Shown: positions 27,267 through 36,900 of the stretch, piece by piece
How positions within the stretch are numbered: position 1 is the stretch's first letter
Layout of the letters: each line of letters opens with the position of its first letter
Notes under the pieces: generated by a model
The model's database searches: none
Told to the model about the DNA's origin: nothing
The model's input: only the letters and a program-made list of their open reading frames with translations
NCBI RefSeq assembly: GCF_004769235.1
Contig: NZ_RQFG01000012.1
Span: 124,001 to 188,000 of the forward strand
Origin: Leptospira kanakyensis
Lineage (GTDB): Bacteria; Spirochaetota; Leptospiria; Leptospirales; Leptospiraceae
Reading direction: 5' to 3'
Length of the DNA stretch: 64,000 nucleotides
Position numbers and translations under genes: made by a program

Positions 27267-29180
27267 TTAAAGATCACCTTTCAGAAGTGAGAGGAATCCA
27301 TCGCGAGAAACCGTTTCTGTTTTCTCTTCTCCCATACGGCGGAAGGAAATAGATCCTGCTTCTTTTTCTTTATCTCCTAAAATCAAAGTGTAACTGCTTC
27401 GTTTTAGGATGGAATCCCTAATTTTACTTCCGATCTTTTCATTACGAATGTCGATCTCAACTCGGAAACCTTGCATCACCAAATCTTGGTATACTTCCTT
27501 CGCATAATCACTGTGAACTTCTGACACAGTTAAGACACGAATTTGTGTTGGATTGAGCCAGAGTGGGAATTTCCCTTCGAAGTGTTCGATGAGAATTCCA
27601 ATGAACCTTTCGAGGGATCCGTAGATCGCTCTGTGGATCATCACCGGTGCGTGTTTTTTTCCATCAGACGCAGTGAAGTCAAGTTCGAATCGATTCGGCA
27701 TAGAGAAGTCAATTTGAACGGTTCCGCATTGCCATAACCTTCCGAGTGAGTCCTTGATATTGAACTCAATTTTTGGTCCGTAAAATGCTCCGTCCCCTTC
27801 TTTGATTCCGTATTCGATTCCCTTTTTCTTTAGGGCATCGTGTAATGCTTGTGTGGCGAGATTCCAATCTTCATCACTTCCTTGAGATTTCTCAGGCCTT
27901 GTCGCAATGAAGGTTTTGAATTCGGTAAATCCAAATTTTTTGTACACATCAAATGTAAAATCGATGATGTCTTCGACTTCGGATTCTACTTTTTCGAGTG
28001 GTGCATAGATATGGGCATCATCTTGTGTAAACGCACGCACACGAAATAGTCCGTGGAGAACGCCCGACATTTCATGCCTATGCACATTTCCCAATTCCAT
28101 AAATCGGAGAGGGAGTTCCCGGTAAGAGTGCATATGGTATTTGTAAATCAAACAACAGCCCGGACAGTTCATGGGTTTCACTGCAAATTCACTTTCATCA
28201 ATGTCAGTGAAGTACATGTTTTCTTTAAAGTTGTCCCAGTGACCTGACTTTTTCCAAAGAGAGGAATTTAAGATCGCAGGAGTTTTGATTTCCTGGTACC
28301 CACGACGAAAACATTCTTCCCGAATGTAGGAAGCAAGAGTGTTCCAAAGAACTGTTCCTTTCGGATGCCAAAAAGGAAACCCAGGAGCTTCGTCTTGGAA
28401 ACTAAAAAGATCAAGCTCCTTCCCAAGTTTTCTATGATCTCTTTTTTTAGCTTCTTCGATGAGAAAGATATATTCATCTAACTGTTTTTTGGTGGGAAAT
28501 GACACACCATAAATACGAGTGAGTTGTTTGTTTTTAGAATCACCCTTCCAATACGCACCAGATATGGCTGTGAGTTTGAAGGCTTTGAGTTGGCCGGTTC
28601 TTGCCACGTGAGGCCCACGACAAAGGTCATACCACTCCCCTTGTCCATATAACGAAACCGATGCGGAATCAAATCCTTGGATGAGTTCTACTTTATAAGG
28701 TTCGTTTTCTTTTTTAAACTTTTCAATGGCTTCTTCTTTGGAAAGTTCCCAACGTTTGACAACAAGGTCTTCCTTAACTATCTTTGCCATCTCCGCTTCA
28801 ATTTTAGGGAGGTCTTCTGGCGTTAGAATGATAGTGCCAAAATCAATATCATAAAAGAAAAAACCAGGACCATTTTCGATGACTGGGCCTACTGTTAGGC
28901 GAGCCTCTGGCCAAAGCCTTTGGACAGCCATGCCGAGTAAGTGGGCAGAAGAATGGTGGAAAACTTCTTTTCCTTCTGTGTCATCGAAGGTGAGAAACTT
29001 TACCGTGGTGTTCGTCGTAGGAATATAAGAAAGGTCAACGGTGCGACCATCGGACAAAACAACGGCAAGAGCTTTCTCTTTCAAGAAAGGCAGTTGGGCT
29101 TGGATGAAATCAGAAAAGGATTTACCGGATTCTAGTTCCTTGGAACTTCCATCTGGTAGTGTGATTGTAATTGCTGCCAT
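27267..29180 (-). CDS. thrS: Threonyl-tRNA synthetase
   Basis: 637 residues from the ATG at 29180 ([11 protein letters not shown]). The frame is open further upstream, but this start gives the normal TGS opening. Domains: TGS (1-62); editing domain with [16 protein letters not shown] and the later [10 protein letters not shown]; class II catalytic core with motif 2 ([13 protein letters not shown]), the zinc-site Cys in MNCPGCC and motif 3 ([14 protein letters not shown]); and an anticodon-binding domain at the C-terminus. It charges tRNA-Thr. No T-box fits in the 49 bases before it. Confidence 0.96.
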   Translation of the reverse strand: MAAITITLPDGSSKELESGKSFSDFIQAQLPFLKEKALAVVLSDGRTVDLSYIPTTNTTVKFLTFDDTEGKEVFHHSSAHLLGMAVQRLWPEARLTVGPVIENGPGFFFYDIDFGTIILTPEDLPKIEAEMAKIVKEDLVVKRWELSKEEAIEKFKKENEPYKVELIQGFDSASVSLYGQGEWYDLCRGPHVARTGQLKAFKLTAISGAYWKGDSKNKQLTRIYGVSFPTKKQLDEYIFLIEEAKKRDHRKLGKELDLFSFQDEAPGFPFWHPKGTVLWNTLASYIREECFRRGYQEIKTPAILNSSLWKKSGHWDNFKENMYFTDIDESEFAVKPMNCPGCCLIYKYHMHSYRELPLRFMELGNVHRHEMSGVLHGLFRVRAFTQDDAHIYAPLEKVESEVEDIIDFTFDVYKKFGFTEFKTFIATRPEKSQGSDEDWNLATQALHDALKKKGIEYGIKEGDGAFYGPKIEFNIKDSLGRLWQCGTVQIDFSMPNRFELDFTASDGKKHAPVMIHRAIYGSLERFIGILIEHFEGKFPLWLNPTQIRVLTVSEVHSDYAKEVYQDLVMQGFRVEIDIRNEKIGSKIRDSILKRSSYTLILGDKEKEAGSISFRRMGEEKTETVSRDGFLSLLKGDL

Positions 29181-29229
29181 AATTCTATACCCAGGTTTTC
29201 GGAGACACATTCTCCCGAAAAGTAAAGTT

Positions 29230-29823
29230 TTACCAGAGTCTGCCAGATTCCAATGATTCTGATATTTTCTTAAAACTTTCCTCCACCGACTCTTTGCGAC
29301 CAAACCCACCCGTCTCTTCCAAAACAATAAATCCATGCAGGAGCGAACGTAAAATCCGAATCCGATGAACTGCGACTTCATCCAAAGTCTGGAATCGAAA
29401 CACTTCCATACAGATAGTCAAAATTCGGTCGCCGAAAGGTTTTAATTCTGGATCGAACTCGGTGGATTCAATGGTCAAGGGATAAACATGACGGTGGGAC
29501 TTCGCAAAACTTCTGTAAGTATTTAAAAATTCAATGATTCGTTCAGAGCCCTGATTCGTATGTTTTAACTTCAGTGAAATTTTATCACCTAAGATCGCCA
29601 AGGATCTCCTTTTCATTTCCCTACGCACATCCTCTAGATCTTGGATGTGGTTGTAGAGCGAAGGTGTACGAATTCCTAAATTTTCGGCAAGGCCCGCCAG
29701 CCGAAATTCAGAGAATCCCACTTCCATAATCAAATCCCAGGCTGCATCCAAAACCAGTTCTCTTGTGATTTGTGTTTGGCCTTTTTTTGGTCGGCCCGGT
29801 TTGTGTTTTAGTTTTTTTGCCAT
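29230..29823 (-). CDS. TetR-family transcriptional regulator
   Basis: 197 residues. A basic N-terminus ([13 protein letters not shown]) precedes the helix-turn-helix, whose recognition region is [25 protein letters not shown]. The C-terminal ligand-binding helices resemble the WHG-type TetR group ([10 protein letters not shown] near the start, [15 protein letters not shown] near the end). It overlaps the hydrolase gene by 16 bases and probably autoregulates the pair through the two palindromes at 30701-30739. The ligand is unknown. Confidence 0.9.
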   Translation of the reverse strand: MAKKLKHKPGRPKKGQTQITRELVLDAAWDLIMEVGFSEFRLAGLAENLGIRTPSLYNHIQDLEDVRREMKRRSLAILGDKISLKLKHTNQGSERIIEFLNTYRSFAKSHRHVYPLTIESTEFDPELKPFGDRILTICMEVFRFQTLDEVAVHRIRILRSLLHGFIVLEETGGFGRKESVEESFKKISESLESGRLW

Positions 29824-30698
29824 AAAAGTTTTACGTCAGAAGAAAACCGAGCAGGATCTTCGACAAAAGGATAGTGACCTGCATCTTCATAAATTTTGGC
29901 TGATCCGTCTAAGGTTTTTGCGATCCATCCGGCTTCTTCTTCTGGGGAATCAAAGTCGGGATCTTTAGAACCCATAACCACAATGACATTCCCTGACACA
30001 AGTGGTAATGCCGCTTCACATTCTGTTTTTGGTGCCAATAACATGGCCCTAACAGCTGCCATTCGACCATCCTCTTTTAAATTGATTTTTAATTTTTCAG
30101 ATTTTTCTTTTAAATCTTTAGGAGGATGGACGGGAAATAAAGATTCATAGAAGGAAACCCAAGCACCAGCACCCCAAGGACCTCGGAAAACAAGGTGGAT
30201 TAAAGTTTTCATTCCAAATGACATTGGTTCTTTATCACGAACAAAAGGACCAGAAAGAACTAAACCTAAAACTCTAGATTTTTCTTTCGAACGAATGTAA
30301 ACCGCTGAAGCAGCAGTCATCGAATTGGCTATGATGTACACATTTTGTAAATTTTTCTTTTGGATGAAAGCCAAAATATCTTCTGCCGTTTCTTTCGGGC
30401 CATAAGAAGAAAAACTGGCATCGGATTCTCCCATCCCACGTAAATCAAAACTGAAAACCGTATTATCTTTTTCGAGAAGGAAAACAAGTTCTGAATAACT
30501 TTCTTTGCGATCTCCAATTCCTGGAAGTAAAATCAAATTCCGTTTCCCCTTCCCGGTTTCTAAATACGCAATACGACCTTCTTCTCTCTGAAAATAGGAA
30601 GTTTGAATTGTGTTTTCTACGTTTAAGTCCTCTCCCCAAAGAAGATAAGGAAATAAAAGGAGGAAAATCATAAAAATTTTGTGGTAGGTTATTTTCAT
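29808..30698 (-). CDS. Exported alpha/beta hydrolase
   Basis: 296 residues. A signal peptide runs through about residue 22 (LLFPYLLWGE). The fold is marked by LILLPGIGDRKES (oxyanion loop), FDLRGMGESD, the nucleophile elbow IIANSMTAAS, an acidic residue after VVMGSKDPD and the catalytic His in DAGHYPFVEDP. The elbow reads A-N-S-M-T rather than the usual G-x-S-x-G, so activity or geometry may differ. It is first gene of a unit with tetR. The substrate is unknown, perhaps an ester sensed by the regulator. Confidence 0.85.
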   Translation of the reverse strand: MKITYHKIFMIFLLLFPYLLWGEDLNVENTIQTSYFQREEGRIAYLETGKGKRNLILLPGIGDRKESYSELVFLLEKDNTVFSFDLRGMGESDASFSSYGPKETAEDILAFIQKKNLQNVYIIANSMTAASAVYIRSKEKSRVLGLVLSGPFVRDKEPMSFGMKTLIHLVFRGPWGAGAWVSFYESLFPVHPPKDLKEKSEKLKINLKEDGRMAAVRAMLLAPKTECEAALPLVSGNVIVVMGSKDPDFDSPEEEAGWIAKTLDGSAKIYEDAGHYPFVEDPARFSSDVKLLWQKN

Positions 30699-30700
30699 AA

Positions 30701-30717
30701 AACTAATACTATTAGTT
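30701..30717. promoter_or_regulatory. Palindromic operator 1 (probable TetR site)
   Basis: AACTAATACTATTAGTT is a perfect 8-bp palindrome around a single centre base, two bases upstream of the hydrolase ATG. It is the partner of the second copy 22 bases away. Binding here would cover the promoter or start of the hydrolase-tetR unit. Confidence 0.7.
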
Positions 30718-30722
30718 TATTT

Positions 30723-30739
30723 AACTAATGCAATTAGTT
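30723..30739. promoter_or_regulatory. Palindromic operator 2 (probable TetR site)
   Basis: AACTAATGCAATTAGTT has the same 17-bp length and the same AACTAAT/ATTAGTT arms as operator 1, centre-to-centre 22 bp (two helical turns). The pair suggests cooperative binding of two TetR dimers on one face of the helix. Confidence 0.7.
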
Positions 30740-30853
30740 TTTATGGGGAAATATGCGAAATACCAATATTTTTTCTAAAATGGATCCGTTTTCGGGCTTG
30801 CCCTTCCCTTTTGGCATGAGATCCTTCAATTACCTACAAAGTATTGGTGATCT

Positions 30854-32203
30854 ATGTCCATTGTTACCTTCGAAGACAAAGAGAATTTTCCTTTAGAAAC
30901 AAACAAACCAGGAGCCACCATCCTGGAAACCGCCCTAAAACATGACTATCCACTCTACCATCTTTGTGGTGGAAATGCCAAATGTACCACTTGCCGTGTT
31001 TTTGTGACCGATGGACTTCAATATCTCAGCACACGTAACGATAGAGAACAAACTCTTGCCGACAGAAAAGGTTGGCCAACTGAGATCCGTCTCGCTTGCC
31101 AAACGGAGGTGTTTGGAGATATTTCTCTGCGACGGATCATAAAAGATAATAAAGATTTAAAAACAGTAACCAGTGAATCCAAATCTTCTAAAACAGGTGA
31201 GGAATGTTATGCGGTGATTCTTTTTCTGGATATCAAAGGGTTTACGGCATTTACGGAAGCAAGCCTTCCTTACGATGTGGTTTTTGTTCTCAACCGATTC
31301 TTTCAAGAGATGAGTGAACCCGTCTTAAATAATGGTGGGGAAATTGATAAGTTTATTGGGGATGGAATTTTGGCTTTTTTCCAATTAAGAAATAAAGACG
31401 AAGTTACAAAAAATGAAGAAAGTTTAAAAAAAGCAAAACAAGAAACGGTTCATGCAGCAATCCGAGCTTGCCTTCGTATGTTTGATCAATTGAAGAAATT
31501 TAATTTGGAAATGAAAGATAGGTTTAACTTTACTTTTGACATTCGCATTGGTTTACATGCAGGAAATGTGATCTACGGAGACATTGGACATTCCGAATAC
31601 AAAAGCCAAACAGTGCTTGGTGATACTGTGAATGTAGCAAGTCGCTTGGAAGCATTGAATAAAAAAACAAATACAAGTTTTTTGGTCTCGGATGAGATTT
31701 ATAAAATCATTGGTAAGTCCCTTTCTGTGAACAAAAAAGTCATCACAAGGCTTCGAGGGAAATCTGAAAAAATGACAGCGTATTCGGTTCTTGGTTTTAA
31801 AGTTTCAGATCCCGTCTTACGCATTCAAAAATCTTTTGATCATGTATTAGAAAACAATCCCCGTTGGATAGAGGATTATGTAGATAAATTAAAAAGTTTT
31901 GTAGAAGAGAACTTAGATAAAAATTTAGAGGAAAATCAAAGTTTAACGAACTCAAATGAATTTTTAAATGTCATCGAATCCATCATAGAAAAGTTAGGAA
32001 ACCCTGTTTCCTTAAAAAAAGAAGTGTCTAAACTGGCAAAAATCTATGAATCCTTTGGTATTTCTAAGAAAGAATTCCCAAAACTAGTTCCTATCCTAAT
32101 ATCTTCTATACGAGAAAATCTTCCTTCCGAGTGGAATGCTGAATTAGAATCGATCTGGAATCAAATGACAATGGATCTAACTATAGAAACAATCGAATCT
32201 TAA
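30854..32203 (+). CDS. Ferredoxin - class III adenylate cyclase - globin-like fusion protein
   Basis: 449 residues. The N-terminal [2Fe-2S] ferredoxin domain (1-95) has Cys38, Cys44, Cys47 and Cys82 in the plant-type order. The cyclase domain (about 117-310) has FLDIKGFTAF, IDKFIGDGILAF, LHAGNVIYGDIG and LGDTVNVASRLE, with the two metal Asp and the Lys/Asn/Arg needed for ATP cyclisation. Residues 316-449 look like a globin: IQKSFDHV near its start, then LAKIYESFGISKKEFPKLV and an SSIRENL...ESIW tail as in bacterial globins. The proximal His position appears to be Tyr398 (TAT). It probably makes cAMP under redox, and perhaps ligand, control. Followed closely by an ABC-like gene. Confidence 0.82.
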   Translation: MSIVTFEDKENFPLETNKPGATILETALKHDYPLYHLCGGNAKCTTCRVFVTDGLQYLSTRNDREQTLADRKGWPTEIRLACQTEVFGDISLRRIIKDNKDLKTVTSESKSSKTGEECYAVILFLDIKGFTAFTEASLPYDVVFVLNRFFQEMSEPVLNNGGEIDKFIGDGILAFFQLRNKDEVTKNEESLKKAKQETVHAAIRACLRMFDQLKKFNLEMKDRFNFTFDIRIGLHAGNVIYGDIGHSEYKSQTVLGDTVNVASRLEALNKKTNTSFLVSDEIYKIIGKSLSVNKKVITRLRGKSEKMTAYSVLGFKVSDPVLRIQKSFDHVLENNPRWIEDYVDKLKSFVEENLDKNLEENQSLTNSNEFLNVIESIIEKLGNPVSLKKEVSKLAKIYESFGISKKEFPKLVPILISSIRENLPSEWNAELESIWNQMTMDLTIETIES

Positions 32204-32252
32204 AAACCTCCTTGCATTTGATTTGAAACTCTGTTTTGATAAAAATCAAAAC

Positions 32253-33956
32253 ATGCCTTTAGACAAAAAAAGAAAATCATCTCAAAACTGGGTACGTTTA
32301 ACAAATACCATACGACAGTTAGTTCAGTCAAAACAAGGCCCCGCAGCTATACGTTATGCAATCACTCTGGTGTTCCTTGTGATTGCATTCAATGTATTTA
32401 ACGTGATTAATAGTTATGTTGGCCGTGATTTTATTTCTTCGATTGAACAAAAAAATGTCACAGCCTTCTACACAAATGTTATCCTCTATGCAATTGTATT
32501 TATCATCTCCTCCGGAATTGGATCCATCAATCGGTATGCTGAAGAAAGACTTGGGATCTTGTGGCGTGAACAACTCACATGGAAATTAACTGAAAATTAT
32601 TTAACGGAAAGAACCTTCCACCAAATCATCGGAAAACCTGGGATCGAAAATCCTGACCAAAGAATCACGGATGATGCCAAAGCTTTTACGACCACAACGA
32701 TTTCTTTCACCTTACTCTTTATTGGTGGTATATTTTCTGCGATTTCCTTTTCAGGAGTTCTTTGGAGCATAAACCCCATTCTATTTTTAGTCGCAGTGGC
32801 TTATGCGCTTTCAGGAACCGTTTCTACCATCTTCCTTGGAAAATCTCTGATCCGTCTCAACTACGATCAATTGGATATGGAAGCTAGTTACAGAGCAGAT
32901 CTTTTGCATATCCGCCAACACGCAGAGTCCATAGCTGTGACTCATAGAGAAGCTAGAATGTCCGTGAGATTAAAGTCCAGACTTAGAAAATTGGTAAATA
33001 ATTTTCGCAAACTCATTTCGGTAAACTTACGACTTAGTTTTTTTACGAATAACTACAATTATTTTATACAAATCATTCCCATGCTCATCATTGCTCCGAG
33101 TTACATGAGAGGAGAAATTGAATTTGGTGTGATTACACAAGCGGCCCTGGCTTTTACAACGCTCCTCAATGCCTTTTCTTTGATTGTCACACAATTCCAA
33201 TCCATCTCGGCCTTCTCTGCTGTGGTCAAACGTTTACACTCCCTGGAAACGGCGATGTTACAAACGGAAACCCTTGCAAAAGAAAAAAGAGAATCAGGCA
33301 ATCAATCTGATGAAATTATTTTTGAAAATTTTACCTTATATTCAAATGACAGATCCAAACTTTTGGTAGATAATTTAAATATAAAAATCCAAAGAAAGGA
33401 ACGTTGGCTTTTTACATCTCCGGATGAAACTACAAAACTAAGTTTATTTAGATCCATTGCAGGAATTAGTAATCATTCCGAAGGCAATATCAAAAAACCT
33501 AACTTAGAAGAGATTCTTTTTCTCCCTGAACAAGCTTACTTACCTCCGGGAAGACTCCGAAATGTGATTGTGCCAGCATATTTAAATTTAGAAGTATCAG
33601 ACTCAGAAATCCTAACTGAATTGCAGAAAATGGGGCTCGAAACTTTAGTTCGTAGGTATGGGGGTTTACGAACCTTAAAAGAGTGGAACGAAGAACTATC
33701 GTTAGCTGAAAAATACAAAATAGCAGTCATCCGCGTTTTATTTTTAAAACCCAAATTTTTGGTTTTGGATCGACCAGGATCCAGTCTTGGTAAATTTGAA
33801 ATCTCTAAAATTCTAAAACTCTTTCACAAATTGAATGTGGCAACCATTGTCATTGCTAAAGACGAAGAAACGGTTTTGGAGTATGATCACCATTTAAATA
33901 TTTCACATTTTGGAAAATGGGACTTAAGTTCCGCTGATAAGGCAAACAAAGAATGA
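32253..33956 (+). CDS. SbmA/YddA-like ABC protein with degenerate nucleotide-binding domain
   Basis: 567 residues from the ATG at 32253; a TTG at 32223 is possible. The N-terminal membrane part (about 30-330) matches ABC_membrane_2: GRDFISSIEQ, WREQLTWKLTENYL and IENPDQRITDDAKAF. In the C-terminal ATPase-like part the Walker A glycines are lost (S389-PDETT-K395-L). The signature is LSLAEKYK instead of LSGGE-type, and Walker B is VLDRPGSSLG with Arg in place of the catalytic Glu. It therefore may not hydrolyse ATP and may act as a permease, receptor or regulator. Its stop overlaps the start of the GH94 gene (ATGA). Confidence 0.82.
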   Translation: MPLDKKRKSSQNWVRLTNTIRQLVQSKQGPAAIRYAITLVFLVIAFNVFNVINSYVGRDFISSIEQKNVTAFYTNVILYAIVFIISSGIGSINRYAEERLGILWREQLTWKLTENYLTERTFHQIIGKPGIENPDQRITDDAKAFTTTTISFTLLFIGGIFSAISFSGVLWSINPILFLVAVAYALSGTVSTIFLGKSLIRLNYDQLDMEASYRADLLHIRQHAESIAVTHREARMSVRLKSRLRKLVNNFRKLISVNLRLSFFTNNYNYFIQIIPMLIIAPSYMRGEIEFGVITQAALAFTTLLNAFSLIVTQFQSISAFSAVVKRLHSLETAMLQTETLAKEKRESGNQSDEIIFENFTLYSNDRSKLLVDNLNIKIQRKERWLFTSPDETTKLSLFRSIAGISNHSEGNIKKPNLEEILFLPEQAYLPPGRLRNVIVPAYLNLEVSDSEILTELQKMGLETLVRRYGGLRTLKEWNEELSLAEKYKIAVIRVLFLKPKFLVLDRPGSSLGKFEISKILKLFHKLNVATIVIAKDEETVLEYDHHLNISHFGKWDLSSADKANKE

Positions 33957-36900
33957 TTCAACAAATCAAAAACGAATCTGGACTCAAATTTCAATTTTTA
34001 TCGAATGGGAATGTACATTCCATTCGTTTGAATGAATTACTTGTCAATTTATATCTTGGAAACGAGATGGAACCAAGTATTAACAATCTCTATCTAAGAA
34101 TCCATTCAAAAAGTTCACTAACCTTATATCCGCTATTTGGACCCAACTCAAACTCCCATTTTCAAATTAACGACTCCACTTATCTTTCTAGAGGAAGTCA
34201 CGATGGAATGGATTACACTTTATATCTAGAACTTCATCCCCTTTTGTTAGCCTGGCGATATAAAGTACAAATTACAAATAAAACCAAAGAACCATTAGAT
34301 TATGATTTGGTATATGTACAAGATATTGGGATTTGTGATTACGGCGCATCAAGGCTGAATGAATTTTTTGTTTGCCATTACATCCACCATGAACCAATTC
34401 TCACAAAAGAATTTGGTTATGGAATTCTTTCCAGGCAAAACGAATCGGTATCAGGAAAACATCCCGCTACTTTTTTATTTAGCTCAGATTTCATCCAATC
34501 TTATGCGACTGATGGATTAGATTTGTATCCGAAAGGAATTCACCAAAACCTTCTCACAAAACGAAGACAAGGTGAACATTCTATTTTGGGCCTTGAAACA
34601 AAAAAGAAAACCTTAGGGCCGAACGAAATATTAGAATCATGTTTTTATGGGTATCTATTTCCTAATTTGGAAACCCTAAGTTCTTTTCCTGAGGTTCAGA
34701 ACCTCATGCAAAAAATTTCTACTGGCTGGAAGGAAACTCCCAATTTTGGCACAAACATATCTATTGGCCAACCGAGCCTCTTTTCAAATGGTAGTAGGAA
34801 GGACGGCGATACTCTAACAATAGACAAATTAAAATTTTTTTTCCCAAAGGAATGGAGAGAAGTCGAGTTGTCAGACTCCGGGGACATCCTTTCCTTCTTT
34901 ACAGATGAGTCCACCCATGTGGTGTTAAAAGAAAAAGAGTCTCTCTGTCTCCGTCCTCATGGACAGATTTTAAGGACTGGTTTTCCCGAGATTCCTGACG
35001 AATCTTCCCTCACGGCTACTTGTTACTTCAATGGTATTTTTGTATCACAACTCACTGAAGGCCATACGAGTATCAACCAATATATTTCACGTAACCATAG
35101 TTACCTGAACCAATTCCACTCTTATGGACTGCGTATTTTTATAGAAGAAGATTCTGTTTTTAAACTTTTAGATAGTCCTTCCTTAATGCGAATGGAGCCG
35201 AACCTTGTAGAATGGATTTACCAATGGGAGAATGAAACATTAAAAATCCAAGTGGAAACAAATCAAAACCATGAAATCCAGTTTCAACTCTCCACAAACA
35301 GCAAACAGGTGAAAAACTTTCTTTTATCCTTTCATATTGCTCTAGATGGTGATAACGGTGCCTTGGAAATTCCACCAGTTGTCCTCCAAACTGAAACAAA
35401 AATAGAAATCCAACCAAACCCAAAATCACCTTTGTTCCAAAGATTAGAAGGAAAAGGGTTCCATATTGATACCAAAGATCTTACAGTATGGAAAATCTCC
35501 GATGATCGGATTTTATTTGCTGATGGAATTTCGAGAGGACAGTCTTATCTCACCGCTGTGGTGCCAGTAAAGTCAAATCTCCAATTTTCCATCCAAGGGA
35601 ATTTGTTACCTTCTCCTTCAAAAAAAGAAACCAAGCAAAAACAAACATCAATTAAATCTCACATCAAAAATCAATATAAGATAAAAAATGAAAATTCTGC
35701 ATCACAATCCATTAGCCAAATTATAGAAATCCTACCTTGGTTCGTACAAAATGCACGCATTCATTATTTGAATCCAAGAGGACTAGAACAATATTCAGGA
35801 GGTGGATGGGGAACAAGAGATGTCTGCCAAGGTGCTTTTGAGTATCTACTTGCTATGGGTGAAATCGGATCTTGCCGTTCCCTACTTTTTAAGGTCTTCG
35901 AGGAACAAAATGAAGATGGGGACTGGCCGCAATGGTTTATGTTGTATCCCCGAGATAAAGAGATTCGGGCCGGTGATTCCCATGGAGACATTCTTTATTG
36001 GCCGATCCTTGCTTTATCTACCTACTTAGAACGAACCAAGGATCTAAAATTTCTAGAGGAAACAACAACAGGAATTCACCGAAAGGAACCAAGAACTATA
36101 AAAGAAGCCATTACAAAAACCATTTCACTCATAAACAAACGTTTGATTGAAGGAACAAAACTTCCAATTTACGGACATGGTGATTGGAATGATTCCTTAC
36201 AACCAGTCAAAGATGAATTTCGAACGCAAGCCGTGAGCACTTGGACTGCTGAATTACAATCACTCACCTATGATGCATTGATTCAAATTTATCATTTAAC
36301 TGGTGATATAGAAAAAGAAAAACTCTATCAAAAAGAATCGGAAATCATCAAACAAAACATCAAAGATGATTGTATGGCTGATGGTATACTAACAGGACTA
36401 CGTTATTTCGGAGAAAAGAATTCTTTAAAATTTTACTTACACCCCAAGGATACCAAAACAGGAATTCACTTCAGTGTCCTTCCTATGGTTTATGGAATTT
36501 TATCAGAGGTTTTAGATTCTAAAGAAGCGGAGGCCCATCTATCCATCATAAAAAATTCATTAACAGGGCCAGATGGAATCCGTCTCTTCGATGTCCCAAT
36601 TCCTTATAGGGATGGAAGTAGTATAGAGTTCAAACGAGCAGAAACTGCCAGTTATTTTGGGAGAGAAATTGGGCTTATGTACACCCATGCCCACTTACGT
36701 TACTGTGAAGCATTAGCTTATATGGGTAAGTCGGAAGAATTCTTATACAACTTAAACTTAGTCAATCCCATCGGAATTCAAAAGAAAGTTCCCTCAAGTC
36801 ATCCAAGACAAACAAACTGTTATTATTCAAGTTCCGATGGTTTATTTTTTGATCGTTACGATGCAGGAAAAAATTATAAAGAATTACTACTAGGAAACAT

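Noticed and set aside
29181..29229. T-box riboswitch before thrS
   Set aside because: Only 49 bases separate tetR and thrS, too short for a T-box, and no T-box sequence is visible.
29181..29381. Longer ThrS N-terminus
   Set aside because: It would run into tetR and adds residues unlike ThrS; the ATG at 29180 gives the normal TGS opening and length.
30740..30853. Sigma-54 promoter before the fusion cyclase
   Set aside because: TTGGCATGAGATCC looks similar at -24, but the -12 GC is absent at the required ten-base spacing.
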